The notes: generated by a model not told the origin, from the letters alone. 64,000 nt of DNA from Halocaridina rubra (GCA_037179515.1 JAXCGZ010009446.1:202501-266500); one strand, 5' to 3'. Shown: positions 13,708 to 28,020, counted from the stretch's first letter. A program made the numbers and translations.

Positions 13708-13797
13708 GTAACTGGAGCTGGGCAAAACCTTGGCAGAGAATTATCGCTCCAGTTGGCCAACTTGGGAGCTATTTTGATTCTTTGGGATCTAAATGAG
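13708..13797 (+). CDS. SDR gene exon 3 (Rossmann cofactor-binding motif, residues 100-129)
   Basis: Thirty codons, phase 0 on both sides. The exon begins VTGAGQNLGREL and ends LILWDLNE. This is the first beta-alpha-beta unit of the Rossmann fold: the glycine-rich cofactor loop, then the acidic residue (D126) that normally contacts the adenosine ribose and favours NAD(H). The canonical TGxxxGxG has its middle glycine replaced by Asn106. The acceptor AG at 13706-13707 is formed by the last unit of a (TTA)n microsatellite, and the donor is GAG|GTAAGT. Confidence 0.92.
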
Positions 13798-15068
13798 GTA
13801 AGTTGTGACTTATTCTTTGTATTTACATTTAACCCCCTGTAGTCTTGATACCATTTATTTTTATCTCAAGTATTTGTGCATACTTAGATGCAACGCTAAC
13901 AACAACAACAACAACAATGACATCCATGACGACGAAGACAACAACGACAATGATGCTGATTAGATAGCGCTTATAATAATAAAAGAACATAACTGTGCAG
14001 TACTGCAAGCAAGAAATATCACTCTTATACCTTTATTCTTCACAGGACCTTTGTCCTGTGAAGGTGCAGTAATACTCTCTGAAACTCTATGACATAATTA
14101 TATTTCTGTCTTTTTTTTTTTTTTTTTTTTTTTAATCTGTGGCTGTGATCATGCAAGCTTTAGACTCCCAGTCTTCAGTATCCAAGTTCAATTCCTTAGC
14201 TCATTAAAGTGTGAGCTCTTGTTCTGCACTCAGTAAATTGTGGACCTCTGTTCTTTAGGACCCGTTTGAGAACGCATAACTAAAAAAGCTGTGTTCTTAC
14301 TCTCTGCTCATTCATCTGCGGACACCTGTTCTTTATATTTCATGCATTGCAATACTCTAGCTGAAGGTCTTTTAGACTTGAATAGGACTCTCCTGGACAG
14401 TTGGATGTTAAGTCTTCCTTCAGTTACAGACCCTTTCCGATGGGTACGGCTAATGAGAATATTCTTGCATATTCGTTACACATCTCTTATTAGCCCTTCA
14501 CCTCTGACAAGTTACAACACTCCCCATCTCTTTTTCTCTTTGCTTTATGTTTCTTCGTGCCCAGGCCCGTCCTGCTGTCACACTTATACAAAATATTTGA
14601 GTATCTACTTCACTAAGCTGTGGAGTGCTCTTCGCTCTCTAATCTGTGGCTCATTAACTTAAATTGTGGCTCTTGTTCTTTCGAAAACTGTTCGAGTTCT
14701 TAGCATAGGATAGATGCGATTTTGCAATCATATTACGTTCCTTTGTGCCATAAAACGTAATTTTATAGGTCAGGAATTTGCTTGCGTAATACAGCGATTG
14801 ATAAAGAAAATGCACTCCGAGAATGCACTTCGAATGCATGCATCATTGCAATGCAGAAAAAAAAATAAAGAAATAGTTTATTACACATGAACAATGAACA
14901 GTAACGAGTTGAAGAATTTGATTTAGCTGTGCTGACATTTTAATATACTGTAAAGGGCAGCAAGTTCATTCCGTTTACTTGAAAGAATGACAGATATATA
15001 GGGGTCTTGTGTGAGGGAAATCGCTGCTCTAGTTCCCCGTTTCCGAGTTATAGATAATTTGATTTACC
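13798..15068. other. Intron 3, first part; no gene seen
   Basis: AT-rich. It holds a short LINE-tail fragment at about 14550-14590 (tttcttcgtgcccaggcc, then gtcacact). A weak tRNA-like phrase is at about 14140-14205 (B-box-like aagttcaattcc). Confidence 0.4.
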
Positions 15069-15215
<147 letters not shown>

Positions 15216-15364
15216 GAAAAAAAATTATAATATAATTCCATTTGTATTATGATTGACGTATCCTTCGGCAAAGATACTAATAAATCTACAACTGTGTAAT
15301 AAAGAAAAAGGAAAAAGGCGCGAAGTTGACTATCAACCGACCCAACCCATACAGCGTATGGGTA

Positions 15365-15366
15365 TT

Positions 15367-15462
<96 letters not shown>
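15365..15462. repeat. (AAT)n microsatellite
   Basis: About 32 units. Confidence 0.97.
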
Positions 15463-15499
15463 CAAATGCATTGAAATTACGCAATTTTAGATATCTTAA

Positions 15500-15862
15500 A
15501 ATAATCACCCTTCCTTGTCGGGAATCAAACCTGGGAACTCTAGAGCACCACAGCTTAGTCCACTAGACTAACAGAGGTTGAAAAGAGGGAGAACTGAATC
15601 ATCTACTGATTTGAAGACATTTGAAAGTACGTAATAGCATTGCATTTGTTTTATCTACTTAGCCATGGATGTTGAGAGGCGAATTAAATGCGTTTTCTAG
15701 CCAATAGTGTGTTGGGGAAGGGGATGAAACAGAGATTAATGGTCGCAGTGGCGTCCCTCCACCTGGGTATCATTGGTATGTGATTCATTTCTCCCTCTTT
15801 TGAACCTCTGTTGGTCTAGTCACTCTAGAGTTCTCAGGTTCAATGCCCTGCAAGGAAGGGAG
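15500..15862. mobile_element. Inverted pair of tRNA-like SINE heads, family 4
   Basis: A minus-strand head lies at about 15505-15585 (A-box-like TTAGTCTAGTGGACTAAG, B-box-like AGGTTTGATTCC). A related plus-strand head lies at about 15800-15860 (gaacctctgttggtctagt, then aggttcaatgcc). (AAT)n arrays flank both sides. Confidence 0.6.
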
Positions 15863-15875
15863 ATTATTTGAAATT

Positions 15876-15980
<105 letters not shown>

Positions 15981-16079
15981 CAAGAGGACTGGCAATCCCC
16001 TCCTCTGTTTTTTTCTTCCTACAGGTTGCCAAGAAATGTGGGGGTATTCTGGCAGGAGAGATCCATCCAGAATCCTAGT

Positions 16080-19000
16080 AATTGGGTCTCTGAAAATGCG
16101 TAGTTGTGGTGTAAGTGAAAGTAAGGGGAGGAAAGGAGGAGTATGTTTATGAAGAGAAATACAAAAGTGCTTACATTGAGTGAAACTAAGTTGAAAGGAA
16201 ATGCTTAGGTGACTCTTGGGAGTGTGGTAGGTAGGGTGTCTGGAATTGAGATAGGGTGAGGAAGAGAGGGAATGGCTCTGTTGGTTAGTGAAGAGATAGG
16301 TAAGTGTGCCGAGGAATGAAAGGAAGTATCATCTCTAATAACAGTGGCTAAAAAGAGACTGGGATGAGAGGTTTGGGCATTTGTGAGCGCCTATGGTCCT
16401 GGCAGTGAAAAAAAATGAGGAAGAAAGAGTAGAATTTTGGATGAAATTGCATAAGTGTGTGAAAGACTTAGGAATCAATGTGAATGGAGCGTTGATGGGA
16501 GATTTGAATGCTAGAGTAGGGATTGAACCAGTGGATAGTGTAATTGGGAAACAAGGAGTACCTGGTAGGAATGAGAGTGAAGAGAAAATTATAGAAATGT
16601 GAAATGAAAGAGAGATGTTGATTGTAAATACTGTATCTAAAAAAAAGAAGGATGTGCACAAGTATACTCGTACATGGGTGAGAGTAGATAATGGTAGAGT
16701 AGTTGACTGAACATTAATGGATTATGTTGAGGTTTATAGAAGGGTGATTGGAAGAGTATTGAATGTGAATGTACTGAAAGGAGGTAGTGGTGGAGTATTT
16801 GATCATTATTTGGTGGAAAGTAGAGTGAGAGTGGGAGAAAAGTGGAGAAAGAGAAGGATAGAAAGAAAGAGAGGTGTTAAAAGTGAGTGAATGAATAAGA
16901 AAGACAAAAAACTGAGTATAAGGCTAGTCTGAGGAATTTCTTAAATGTAATGCAAGAGAAAGTGAATTAGGGAGTGGAAGAAGAATGGAATTGATACAAG
17001 GAGGAAGTTATGAAGTGTGTAGAGGCACTGTGCAGAAGGTGACTAACAGGTGGAAGTAAAAGGAACGGTAGTGAATGGTGGAATAAGAAGGAGAGGGCAG
17101 TAGTGGCTGAAAAGAAGCAGGCATGTGAGGTATGGTTACAGATAGGTAATGTAGACTCATATGATAGGCAAAGTGGAAAGAGGAGGTTAGCAAAGTGCAC
17201 AAGGGAGGCAAAAGAAGAGGCAGATGTGAGGTGGGATAGATGGTTGTTTGAGACTTTTGAAAGGAATTAAAAGATGTTTTGGAAGGAAGCAAAAAGAGTG
17301 CACAAAGATGAATTAGGTAGGGAGGAGAGAGAAAAAGGAGCAGATAGGCAGTTGCTGGTAGACAAAGTAAAGGTGAGGGAGAGATGAATTGATTATTACA
17401 AGGAACTGTTAGATAAAGATGATAGTGACAGAGATTGTGGCTGTGGGAAATGAATAGAAAATGCCAATGTTAGGTAACAAGAACACTAGAGAAATAATAA
17501 AAGAGGAAGGTACATTTGGCATTGAGAGCAATGAAAGCAGGAAAAGTACCAGGGATTGATGGGTGTCATGTAGATTCTTATCAAAAGGTGGGAAGATATT
17601 AGTAGAACGAATGGTTAGGTTGCTGAATGTATGTTTCAGGAAAGTGAGGGTCCCAGTTGATTGGAGGAGTGTATGTGTAGTTCCACTTCATAAAGGGAAA
17701 GGAGATAAGTATGAGTGTAGTAGTTTTACAGAAATTACCTTGTTGAGTGTAGTTGGTAAGGTATATGGAAGAGTGTTACTTGAGAGAAGTAGGGAAGGTA
17801 CTGAGAGATTGATTGGGGAAGAACAGTGTGGATTCAGGGGAGGAGGAGAATATGTGTAACAGGTGTCTGTGGTAATACATGTGTGTGAGAAGCTCTTTGA
17901 GAAAGGTAGGGTCTCTTTTTATTTTTTATTTTTATGAACTTAGAGAAATAATATGACTGGGATGATAGAAAGGCGTTGTGGAGTGTGTTGCGACTGTATG
18001 GAATAAGTGTAAAATTGCTGAATGCGGTCAAAAATTTTTACATGAATGTGTGAGAGTCTGGAGTGGCATGAATGATTGATTTGAGGTGAATGTAGGTTTA
18101 CATCAAAGTTGTGTAAAGTCGCAATGGTTGTTTAATGTATATATGGATGGAGTGGTAAGGGAAGTAAATGAAAGAGTAGTAGACAGAGACTTGGAATTAG
18201 TTGGTGACTATGGAAGGTTGTGGAAATTGATTAAATTGCTATTCGTGGATGACACAGCACTGGTGGCTGATAATGAGAATGAACTGAATCATTTAGTGAC
18301 TGACTTATTTATGGTGTGTGAAAGAATGAAGTTGCAAAAGTAGTCATAAGATGCACGAGAATAGATTGAATGTAGGAGTGAATGGGGATTTGCTTGAAGA
18401 AGTTGAGAGCTTTAAATATCTAGGCTCGCATGTGGTAAGGAATGGACGAGTGGATATGGAGGTAAATCATAGAGTGAAGGACATGAGTAAATGTCTATGT
18501 GGGTTGAAAAGTGTGATGAGAATTAGGTATTTTTGAATGAATGCAAAGAGAAGGAAGTATGAGGTTTTGATTTTACTGACAGCATTGTATGGAGAAGAGA
18601 CTTGGAATGTAATAGAAGATGAAGAGAACAAGTTGAATATAATGGAGATGAGATGTTTGAGAAGTATGATTGGTGTATCTAGAATGCATAGAATAAGGCA
18701 TGAGGAGGTCGGACAGAAAAATGGGTGTTAAAGAAAGCTATTGGATGGGTTAGATTAGAGAGTACTGAGTTGCTTTGGATGCATGAAAAGGATGATTGAT
18801 GAACGAATAGCTGAGAATGTGGAGTTCAGAAGACGTTGGAGTAAAGCCATGATGAAGACCTAGAATAAAATCGATGGATGGATGGTGTGAAAAGAGCTTC
18901 GGAAGCACATGGAATGTCAGTATAGCTGGGAAGAGAAAATGCAAGCAATAGGAATGAGTAGAGGAAGATTGCATATAGGTAACGGGTGCCAAAGGGAATT

Positions 19001-19165
19001 TTTTAACCTGCTAGCTCAGTGAACTGTGATGAAAGGGTGTGAGGGGAGTTGCCATATGATGAAGCAGTGGGGGTAAATCAGCTGTGACTGTCTGGCCTCA
19101 CTGTAGAATAACCTCGCCCACCTACCTTGTGGGTAACCCAAGCAAGGTGGCAGGGGGAATGTGGC
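16080..19165 (+). mobile_element. Degenerate LINE with endonuclease and reverse transcriptase
   Basis: Successive plus-strand fragments give, in the expected order: endonuclease (GALMGDLNARVGIEPVDSVI near 16490), RT fingers (PVDWRSVCVVPLHKGKGDKY, EEQCGFRGGGEYV near 17660-17860), palm (LHQSCVKSQWLFNVYMDGVV near 18100, then LLFVDDTALVAD near 18240) and the C-terminal part (LEEVESFKYLGSHVVRNG near 18390). Stops and frameshifts occur throughout. It is a different LINE family from the CR1-like and jockey/BS-like ones in this window. It lies in intron 3 in the gene's sense orientation. Confidence 0.85.
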
Positions 19166-19296
19166 AATCCTTTACTCCAGGAGCTAAGAGGAGTGGTTGA
19201 GGTATATGTGGATTGTAGTGAATGCGTGTTTTTTGGTTCTTCCACCCCCCCCCCCTTTCATGGGGGAATGGGGCCATTTATATAGATAGATTATAA

Positions 19297-19297
19297 C

Positions 19298-19363
<66 letters not shown>

Positions 19364-19379
19364 TATAACAACAACAACA

Positions 19380-19425
<46 letters not shown>
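19297..19425. repeat. (AAT)n - (CAA)n - (TTA)n compound array
   Basis: AAT units, a short ACA/ACAACAACA bridge, then TTATTA units, which makes a partly self-complementary array. Confidence 0.93.
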
Positions 19426-19426
<1 letters not shown>

Positions 19427-19429
19427 AGC

Positions 19430-20335
19430 CTTATCCTTGGCTGTAAACTGAATTATATGATTCTCGGAATTATTCAGCATGTGTATGTAATAATTTGTAC
19501 ATGTCTTTTCTTTCTCTCTTCAAGGCCTTATTTTCATCTCGGAAATCTTTATTTAAGACTAATTACCATTTCATAATGATCATGAAATAGTAATAAAGTT
19601 TCCTTAATAAACTTTAAAAGTCGTTCCTGGCATTTTCCAATTTCGAGGAATTTTTAATTGGCATTTTCATGTTTTAATGACCCTCTGCGGAGATGGCCTT
19701 TTGCCCTTGACCTCATCGGAACTGTGGGAGATCTGATAGTGAATTTGACCTTATTGTTTTTAATACCTTTTATGTGTGTATGGAAAACGACTCAAATGAC
19801 CTTTGGGAAATCTGTCATTCTTCCCTCACTAATAAAATATGTTACAGTCCTTCTTTAGGAGTAACTTTTCTCACATTCATTTGGGTTGGTTTTTTCGCTA
19901 ACCTGTTTTAGACCATTGATCTGTTTTGCCTTAGCTTTAACGGCCGGATGCTTTTCTTGACACCAACCCTCTCCATTGATGTTGCATTGGGACCTGCACC
20001 GATTTAAGCTGTCTTATTCCCCCAGTTGCTGAATGATTTTTTTCCATAATTTACTTATTCTTCCACTTGACTCAATATTCTCCTGTGCTTTGGCGATCAC
20101 AACGGTTTGGTGAATTTCTGGAATTTATTGTATTAGATCTCAAAAGCAAGTTTGTTCATAGATGAGATTCCTTTTTGAAATTTTTGTAAACATCCTTTGA
20201 GATATGTTAAACCTTTTTTTTTCTGGTACGTGAAAAACTCGCATAAAAATGACGACGTGATGAAATTTAATTTTCTTGTCTTTATCACCTCCGTTGGATT
20301 TATTTTTAATCGGACATAATGACGCTAACTAACGC
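19430..20335. other. Intron 3 DNA without recognisable features
   Basis: AT-rich; no coding or repeat signature I can support. Confidence 0.4.
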
Positions 20336-20338
20336 AAT

Positions 20339-20560
<222 letters not shown>

Positions 20561-20611
20561 AAAGGCTACCGATAAATACCTCATAAAAACATAGGGAAGA
20601 CGTGCAGCTAA

Positions 20612-20669
20612 TGAAGAAGAAGAAGAAGAAGAAGAAGAAGAAGAAGAAGAAGAAGAAGAAGAAGAAGAA
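20612..20669. repeat. (GAA)n microsatellite
   Basis: About 19 units. Confidence 0.96.
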
Positions 20670-21104
20670 AACTTTCACTGAGGAACCTTCTGTCACTAAA
20701 CGACGTGACTTGAGTTCGTGAAGATTGCTGAAGTCACGTCAGTTCGACGACTCGAGATTCCGAAAGGTTACGGAAATGGCGTGGCATTCATTAAAAGGAA
20801 AGAGAAGAAGAAGAAAAAGATAATTAGGGGCAAAATGTTATTTCTTAGATATTATTGTAAATCGCATGAAACTCTGAATAATATATGCTGTTGTGTACGT
20901 TTGTCTCACTGCTTCTTATCTCCAAGTTGTCCCCTTTCTATATCACTTTAATTGCGATTTTTTTTTTTCGTTCTACAGATCGATAGACTTCAGGAAAGTG
21001 TTTTTATTTTTTTTTTCTTATCCATTTAACGTATTTGTAATTTCAATTTATACGTATAACACTTAATTATACACATGTATTTTGGGGTCATATTGGCTCA
21101 GTGA

Positions 21105-22620
21105 TAGTGCACACATATCCCCTCATGTGCTTAAAAAATGCGCAAACTCAATATCAGTGGCACTAAGTATCATATTTAAAAAGTCACTGGAGTCAGGGGA
21201 GATTCCAAGATGCTGGAAACTAGCAAATGTGATACCTATCTTCAAAAAGGGAAGGAGGGATATGGCTCTGAACTATAGACCAGTTTCCTTGACCAACATA
21301 GTTTGCAAAGTTATGGAGAAACTACTAAGGAAACATATCTCTCTTCACTTGGAATCCTTCAACTTTTTGTCAGTGAGGCAACATGGCTTCAGAGAAGGTA
21401 GATCAACAGTAACAAACTTATTAGAATTTTATGATGAGGTAAGCCAAATCTTACAGGAAAGAGAGGGCTGGGCAGATTGCATATTCCTAGACTTCCAGAA
21501 AGCGTTTGACACTGTTCCACATGGGAGACTTATTAGGAAGCTGCAATAAGTGGCTAGAATAGGTGGAAATGTTTTAGAATGGATAAAAACTTACTTAGAA
21601 GGAAGGGAACAGAGGGTTAGAGTAAGACTCTCAGTGTCTGAATGGAGAAGTGTTAGTAGTGGAGTTCCACAGGGTTCAGTTTTAGGGCCACTTTTGTTCT
21701 TTGTATATGTAAATGACCTACCAGAGTCTGTAAATTCATTCATGAATATGTTTGCAGATGATGCAAAGATTGTGAAGAAAGTAAAAAACGAGAACAATGG
21801 TAGAGAACTTCAGGAGGATCTAAATAATCTGCATGAGTGGTCACAAAAGTGGCTAATGAAATTCAGTACTTCAAAATGTAAGGTAATGAGAATGGGTACA
21901 AGTGCAAGAAGGCCCAAGCTTGACTACTAGGTGGCTGGAGTACAACTTCAAGAGACAGAAAATGAGAGAGATCTAGGAGTAAACATACTGGCAGATTTGT
22001 CTCCAGAAATACATATAAATGGCATAGTAAGGACAGCATATGCATTCTTATCAAATGTAAGGGTAGGCTTCAGGCACATGGACAAGGAAATGTTCAGAAA
22101 TATTTATGTAACCTATGAGAGGCCAAAACTCGAATATGCAGCCCCCTTTTGGAATCCGCACTTGAAAAAGCACATAGCTAAGCTTGAAAAAGTTCAAAGA
22201 CATGCCACGAAACTGGTGCCAGAAATACGCAATCTCAGTTATGATGAGAGGCTGAGAGAATTAGACTTACCATCACTCGAAGCTAGAAGAGTGAGGGGGG
22301 ATATGGTGACAGTCTTTAAATTCCTTCATGGTTATGATAGAGTGGATAGGGATCGATATTTTGATATGGCTGGCTCTAGAACTAGAGGTCATAGTTTGAA
22401 GCTTCGTAAGAAAACTTCTTTGCAGGATGTAAGGAAATACTTTTTCAGTGTAAGAGTAGTTGATAATTGGAATTGGCTAAGCGAGGAGGTAGTTAATGCT
22501 ATGTCAATCCATAGTTTTAAGGACAGGTATGATAAGTATCACTAAGTATAGAATGGAACCGATGTGGAGACGGGAAGATACGAGCTTTGGGTTCTTTCCC
22601 GTAAACACAATTAGGTAATC
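21105..22620 (+). mobile_element. CR1-like LINE family A, copy 1 (5'-truncated)
   Basis: Starts abruptly inside ORF2 (CPHVLKKCAN-like) and runs through RT (LNYRPVSL, FLDFQKAFDTVPHGRL, SGVPQGSVLGPL, FADDAKIV) to the ORF end RYDKYH at 22543 and a 3' UTR ending in aacacaattaggtaatcac. Two stop codons (TAA at 21547, TAG at 21928) interrupt an otherwise near-perfect match to the copy at 29609. It lies in intron 3, sense to the gene. Confidence 0.92.
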
Positions 22621-22755
22621 ACAAAGAGGGAGGCGATTGAAGTGAGTCTAGCCCACCGCTGGACATTAGGAATGACATTCAGACTTTCTCCCCCTTTTCC
22701 AACCCCCCAGAGTCCCAGTGACCTCTTCCATCCGTGGGGGATAATTGTGACACAG

Positions 22756-23062
<307 letters not shown>

Positions 23063-23064
<2 letters not shown>

Positions 23065-23876
23065 AATAAACACATTATATATGTGAAAACATGAATAATT
23101 TTTCTACCCCGACCGGGACTCGAACCTAAGACTTATGATTACTAAGTCAAGGCGCTACCATTACACCACAGAAGGTTAAAAGGAACCCAACCTTATAGCT
23201 TATATCTGCTATACTTAGGAATGAACGCATTCTATCTGAATGCCACTATGTTCATATTACAGATTCCCCAACCTCACTCGTGGCTTCATTTTAGCATTTA
23301 ATTCAAGTCCCAATCTCATTCGGGCATGAAATATCAAATAAGCACATTACATATGTGAAAACATGAATAATTTTTCTACCCCGACCGGGACTCGAACCTA
23401 AGACTTATGATTACTAAGTCAAGGCGCTACCACTACACCACAGAAGGTTAAAAGGAACCCAACCTTATAGCTTATATCTGCTATACTTAGGAATGAACGC
23501 ATTCTATCTGAATGCCACTATGTTCATATTACAGATTCCCCAACCTCACTCGTGGCTTCATTCGGGCATGAAATATCAAATAAGCACATTACATATGTGA
23601 AAACATGAATAATTTTTCTACCCCGACCGGGACTCGAACCTAAGACTTATGATTACTAAATCAAGGCGCTACCAGTACACCACAGAAGGTTAAGGAACCC
23701 AACCTTATAGCTTATATCTGCTATACTTAGGAATGAACGCATTCTATCTGAATGCCACTATGTTCATATTATAGATTCCCCAACCTCACTCGTGGCTTCA
23801 TTTTAGCATTTAATTCAAGTCCCAATCTCATTCGGGCATGAAATATCAAATAAGCACATTACATATGTGAAAACAT
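23063..23876 (-). repeat. Tandem array of tRNA-like repeat (family 2), left half of a palindrome
   Basis: Three units of roughly 240-285 bp. The tRNA-like heads are on the minus strand at 23106-23177, 23378-23449 and 23620-23691 (B box GGTTCGAGTCCC, A-box-like TGTAATGGTAGCGCC). Each head is followed by a conserved non-tRNA body. Unit 2 lacks a 30-bp piece of the body. Units differ at only a few positions, so amplification is recent. Confidence 0.9.
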
Positions 23877-24501
23877 ATGTAATGTCGGGGTAGAAAAATT
23901 ATTCTTGTTTTCACATATGTAATGTGCTTATTTGATATTTCATGCCCGAATGAGATTGGGACTTGAATTAAATGCTAAAATGAAGCCACGAGTGAGGTTG
24001 GGGAATCTGTAATATGAACATAGTGGCATTCAGATAGAATGCGTTCATTCCTAAGTATAGCAGATATAAGCTATAAGGTTGGGTTCCTTTTATGCCCGAA
24101 TGAGATTGGGACTTGAATTAAATGCTAAAATGAAGCCACGAGTGAGGTTGGGGAATCTGTAATATGAACATAGTGGCATTCAGATAGAATGCGTTCATTC
24201 CTAAGTATAGCAGATATAAGCTATAAGGTTGGGTTCCTTTTAACCTTCTGTGGTGTAGTGGTAGCGCCTTGACTTAGTAATCATAAGTCTTAGGTTCGAG
24301 TCCCGGTCGGGGTAGAAAAATTATTCATGTTTTCACATATGTAATGTGCTTATTTGATATTTCATGCCCGAATGAGATTGGGACTTGAATTAAATGCTAA
24401 AATGAAGCCACGAGTGAGGTTGGGGAATCTGTAATATGAACATAGTGGCATTCAGATAGAATGCGTTCATTCCTAAGTATAGCAGATATAAGCTATAAGG
24501 T
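23877..24501 (+). repeat. Inverted tRNA-like repeat units (family 2), right half of the palindrome
   Basis: The same units in the opposite orientation. One body has its tRNA head deleted (23877-24091). Then comes a complete unit with a head at 24242-24313, then a partial unit that runs into (TA)n. The symmetry centre is near 23876. Confidence 0.9.
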
Positions 24502-25342
<841 letters not shown>

Positions 25343-25871
25343 TGTGTAATTACCTAATTGTAATTACCTAATTGTGTTTACGGGAAAGAGCCCAATGCTC
25401 GTATCTTCACGTCTCCTGATCGGTTCCATTTTATACTTTCTGATACTTATCATACCTGTCCTTAAAACTATGGATTGAGATAGCATTAACTACCTCCTCG
25501 CTTAGCCAATTCCAATTATCAACTACTCTTACACTGAAAAACTATTTCCTTACATCCGGGGATGCAAAGAAGTTTTCTTACGAAGCTTCAAACTATGACC
25601 TCTAGTTCTAGAGCCTGCCATATCAAAAAATCGATTCCTATCCACTCTATCATAACCAGGAAGGAATTTATAGACTGTCACCACATCCCCCTCAATCTTA
25701 TAGCTTCGAGTGATGGTAAGTCTAATTCCCTCAGCCTCTCATCATAACTGGGATTGCGTATCTCTGGCACCAGTTTCGTGGCATGTCTTTGAACTTTTTC
25801 AAGCTTAGCTATGTGCTTTTTCAAGTGTGTGTGTGTGTGTGTGCATATTATATATATATATCATCATATAC

Positions 25872-25905
<34 letters not shown>

Positions 25906-25970
25906 TATATCCATATATATGATATGATACTATATATATATATGATAATATATATATATATATATTTATA

Positions 25971-26053
<83 letters not shown>

Positions 26054-27128
26054 CTGATAGCTATACTACACCACCGAGTAGTCAAGCTTGGGCCTTCTTG
26101 CATTTGTACCCATTCTAATTACCCTACATTTTGAAGTATTGAATTTCATTAGCCACTTTTCTGACCACTCAGGCAGACTATTTAGATCTTCCTGAAGTTC
26201 TCTACCATTGTTCTCGTCTCCTACTTTCTTCACAATCTTTGCATCATCTGCAAACATATTCATTAATGAATTTACAGACTCTGGTAGGTCATTTACATAT
26301 ACAAGGAACAAAAGTGGCCCTAAAACTGAACCCTGTGGAACTCCACTACTAACTCTTCTCCATTCAGACACTGAGTGTCTTACTCTAACCCTCTGTTCCC
26401 TTCCTTCTAAGTAAGTTTTTATCCATTCCAAGACATTTCCACCTATTCTAGCCATTGCTTGCAGCTTCCTAATAAGTCTCCCATGTGGAACAGTGTCAAA
26501 CGCTTTCTGGAAGTCTAGGAATATGCAAGCTGCCCAGTCCTCTCTTTCCTGTAAGATTCGGCCTACCTCATTATAGAATTTTAATAAGTTTGATACTGCT
26601 GATCTACCTTCTCTGAAGCCATGTTGCCTCACTGACATAAAGTTGAAGGATTCCAAGTGAAGAGAGATATGTTTCCTTAGTAGTTTCTCCATAACTTTGC
26701 AAACTATGCTGGTCAAGGAAACTGGTCTATAGTTCAGAGCCATATCCCTCCTTCCCTTTTTGAAGATAGGTATCACGTTTGCTTGTTTCCAGCATCTTGG
26801 AATCTCCCCCGACTCCAGTGACTTTTTAAATATGATACGTAGTGCCACTGGTATTTAGTATGCGCATTCTTTAAGTTCATGAGGGAATATGTCATCAGGA
26901 CCTGTAGCTTTATGAACATCTAACTCCATCAGCGCTTTGCATACCTCTGTGGCTGTAAGGTTGATGTTCTCTAATACCGGCCCTTGAGCTTCTATCTCTG
27001 CAATCTGAGGGGGTGGGGTATTTTCTACTGTAAATACTGACTGAAACACCTTGTTCAATTCTTTGCTGATCTCTTCAACCGTCTCAGTGATGCTTCCATC
27101 TGCTCTCTTTAGAGAGCGGATGTGTATG
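25343..27128 (-). mobile_element. CR1-like LINE family A, copy 2, interrupted by a TA-rich block
   Basis: On the minus strand, from about 27120, the ORF2 fragment TGPDDIFPHELKEC is followed by a long RT frame (26848-26066, with FLDFQKAFDTVPHGRL, SGVPQGSVLGPL, FADDAKIV). It breaks after LDYSVV at about 26065. A (TA)n/(TG)n-rich block (25825-26060) replaces about 240 bp of element. The C-terminal sequence then resumes ([23 protein letters not shown]) down to the 3' terminus at 25343. It lies in intron 3, antisense to the gene. Confidence 0.88.
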
Positions 27129-27249
27129 TGTGTGTGTGTGCGTGTGTGTGTGCGTGTGTGCTCAGCTCATCCTGTTCATCAATTTTTCTATGATAAATAT
27201 TGTTTCCTGTGATGATGGGATTAGTAGCCCTTTGCTCTCCTCTCTTATG

Positions 27250-27413
27250 TTCCGGTTTTACGTCATGGACTCCCCTTTCCTACCAAGGGCTAGGACTGTT
27301 GCCTTCTTACGAAGGACTTGTTTTGGCAGCTGTAATCGTTACCATGAGTGCATGGCCTTGCTAACCTCAGACTGTGACGGGGCGCGAACCCCCGACCTGA
27401 CGCCTCAGAGTCG
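27250..27413 (-). mobile_element. tRNA-derived SINE, family 1, head-truncated
   Basis: Body and part of the tRNA-like head match the copy at 24823. It stops at 'gcctcagagtc', losing the A box. It lies in intron 3. Confidence 0.8.
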
Positions 27414-27774
27414 AAGTCTCAAAACTTCCCACCGTCTGGGAATACAAAGGCGAATTTGCTTAGTTCCAGTGACAAGGGATATCCCTTCTTGTTACTTCCT
27501 TCAGCACCCAGGGAACACGGAATAGGTGTTTTTTCTCTTCTGCAACCTGTCAGTCGCCTCTAGGGACATGCTGTGAATACTGTCAAACATCCATATGAAT
27601 GCGGTGTAAACATTTTTTCTCTGCCAGTATAGCACATGACAGTGATATTTGTCATCGATTTTTGTCTGTAATGATTTCTTTCAAATATCAAAGGCAGACG
27701 ATTTTGTCGGTCTCCTTTGTAGCATTATCCAAGTACGTTTTTATTTATATATTTATCTATATTTTTCTTTACAG

Positions 27775-27996
<222 letters not shown>

Positions 27997-28020
27997 ATGC
28001 AGTCTTTCTCTACGTCCTGA

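Noticed and set aside
16393..16602. Short plus frame as a host exonuclease gene
   Set aside because: It is one piece of the decayed LINE endonuclease, followed in order by RT pieces of the same element.
23106..24313. tRNA-like heads as functional tRNA genes
   Set aside because: A and B boxes and an anticodon-like loop are visible, but the acceptor stem pairs poorly and the heads continue into a conserved non-tRNA body repeated in tandem. A SINE or satellite unit fits better.
23063..24501. Tandem repeats as a CRISPR array
   Set aside because: Units are about 250 bp with no unique spacers of constant length, and the DNA is eukaryotic.
26208..26414. Recurrent 68-codon frame opposite the LINE RT (also at 21591, 31927 and 35523)
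   Set aside because: It is the antisense shadow of the conserved RT region and recurs only because the LINE recurs.
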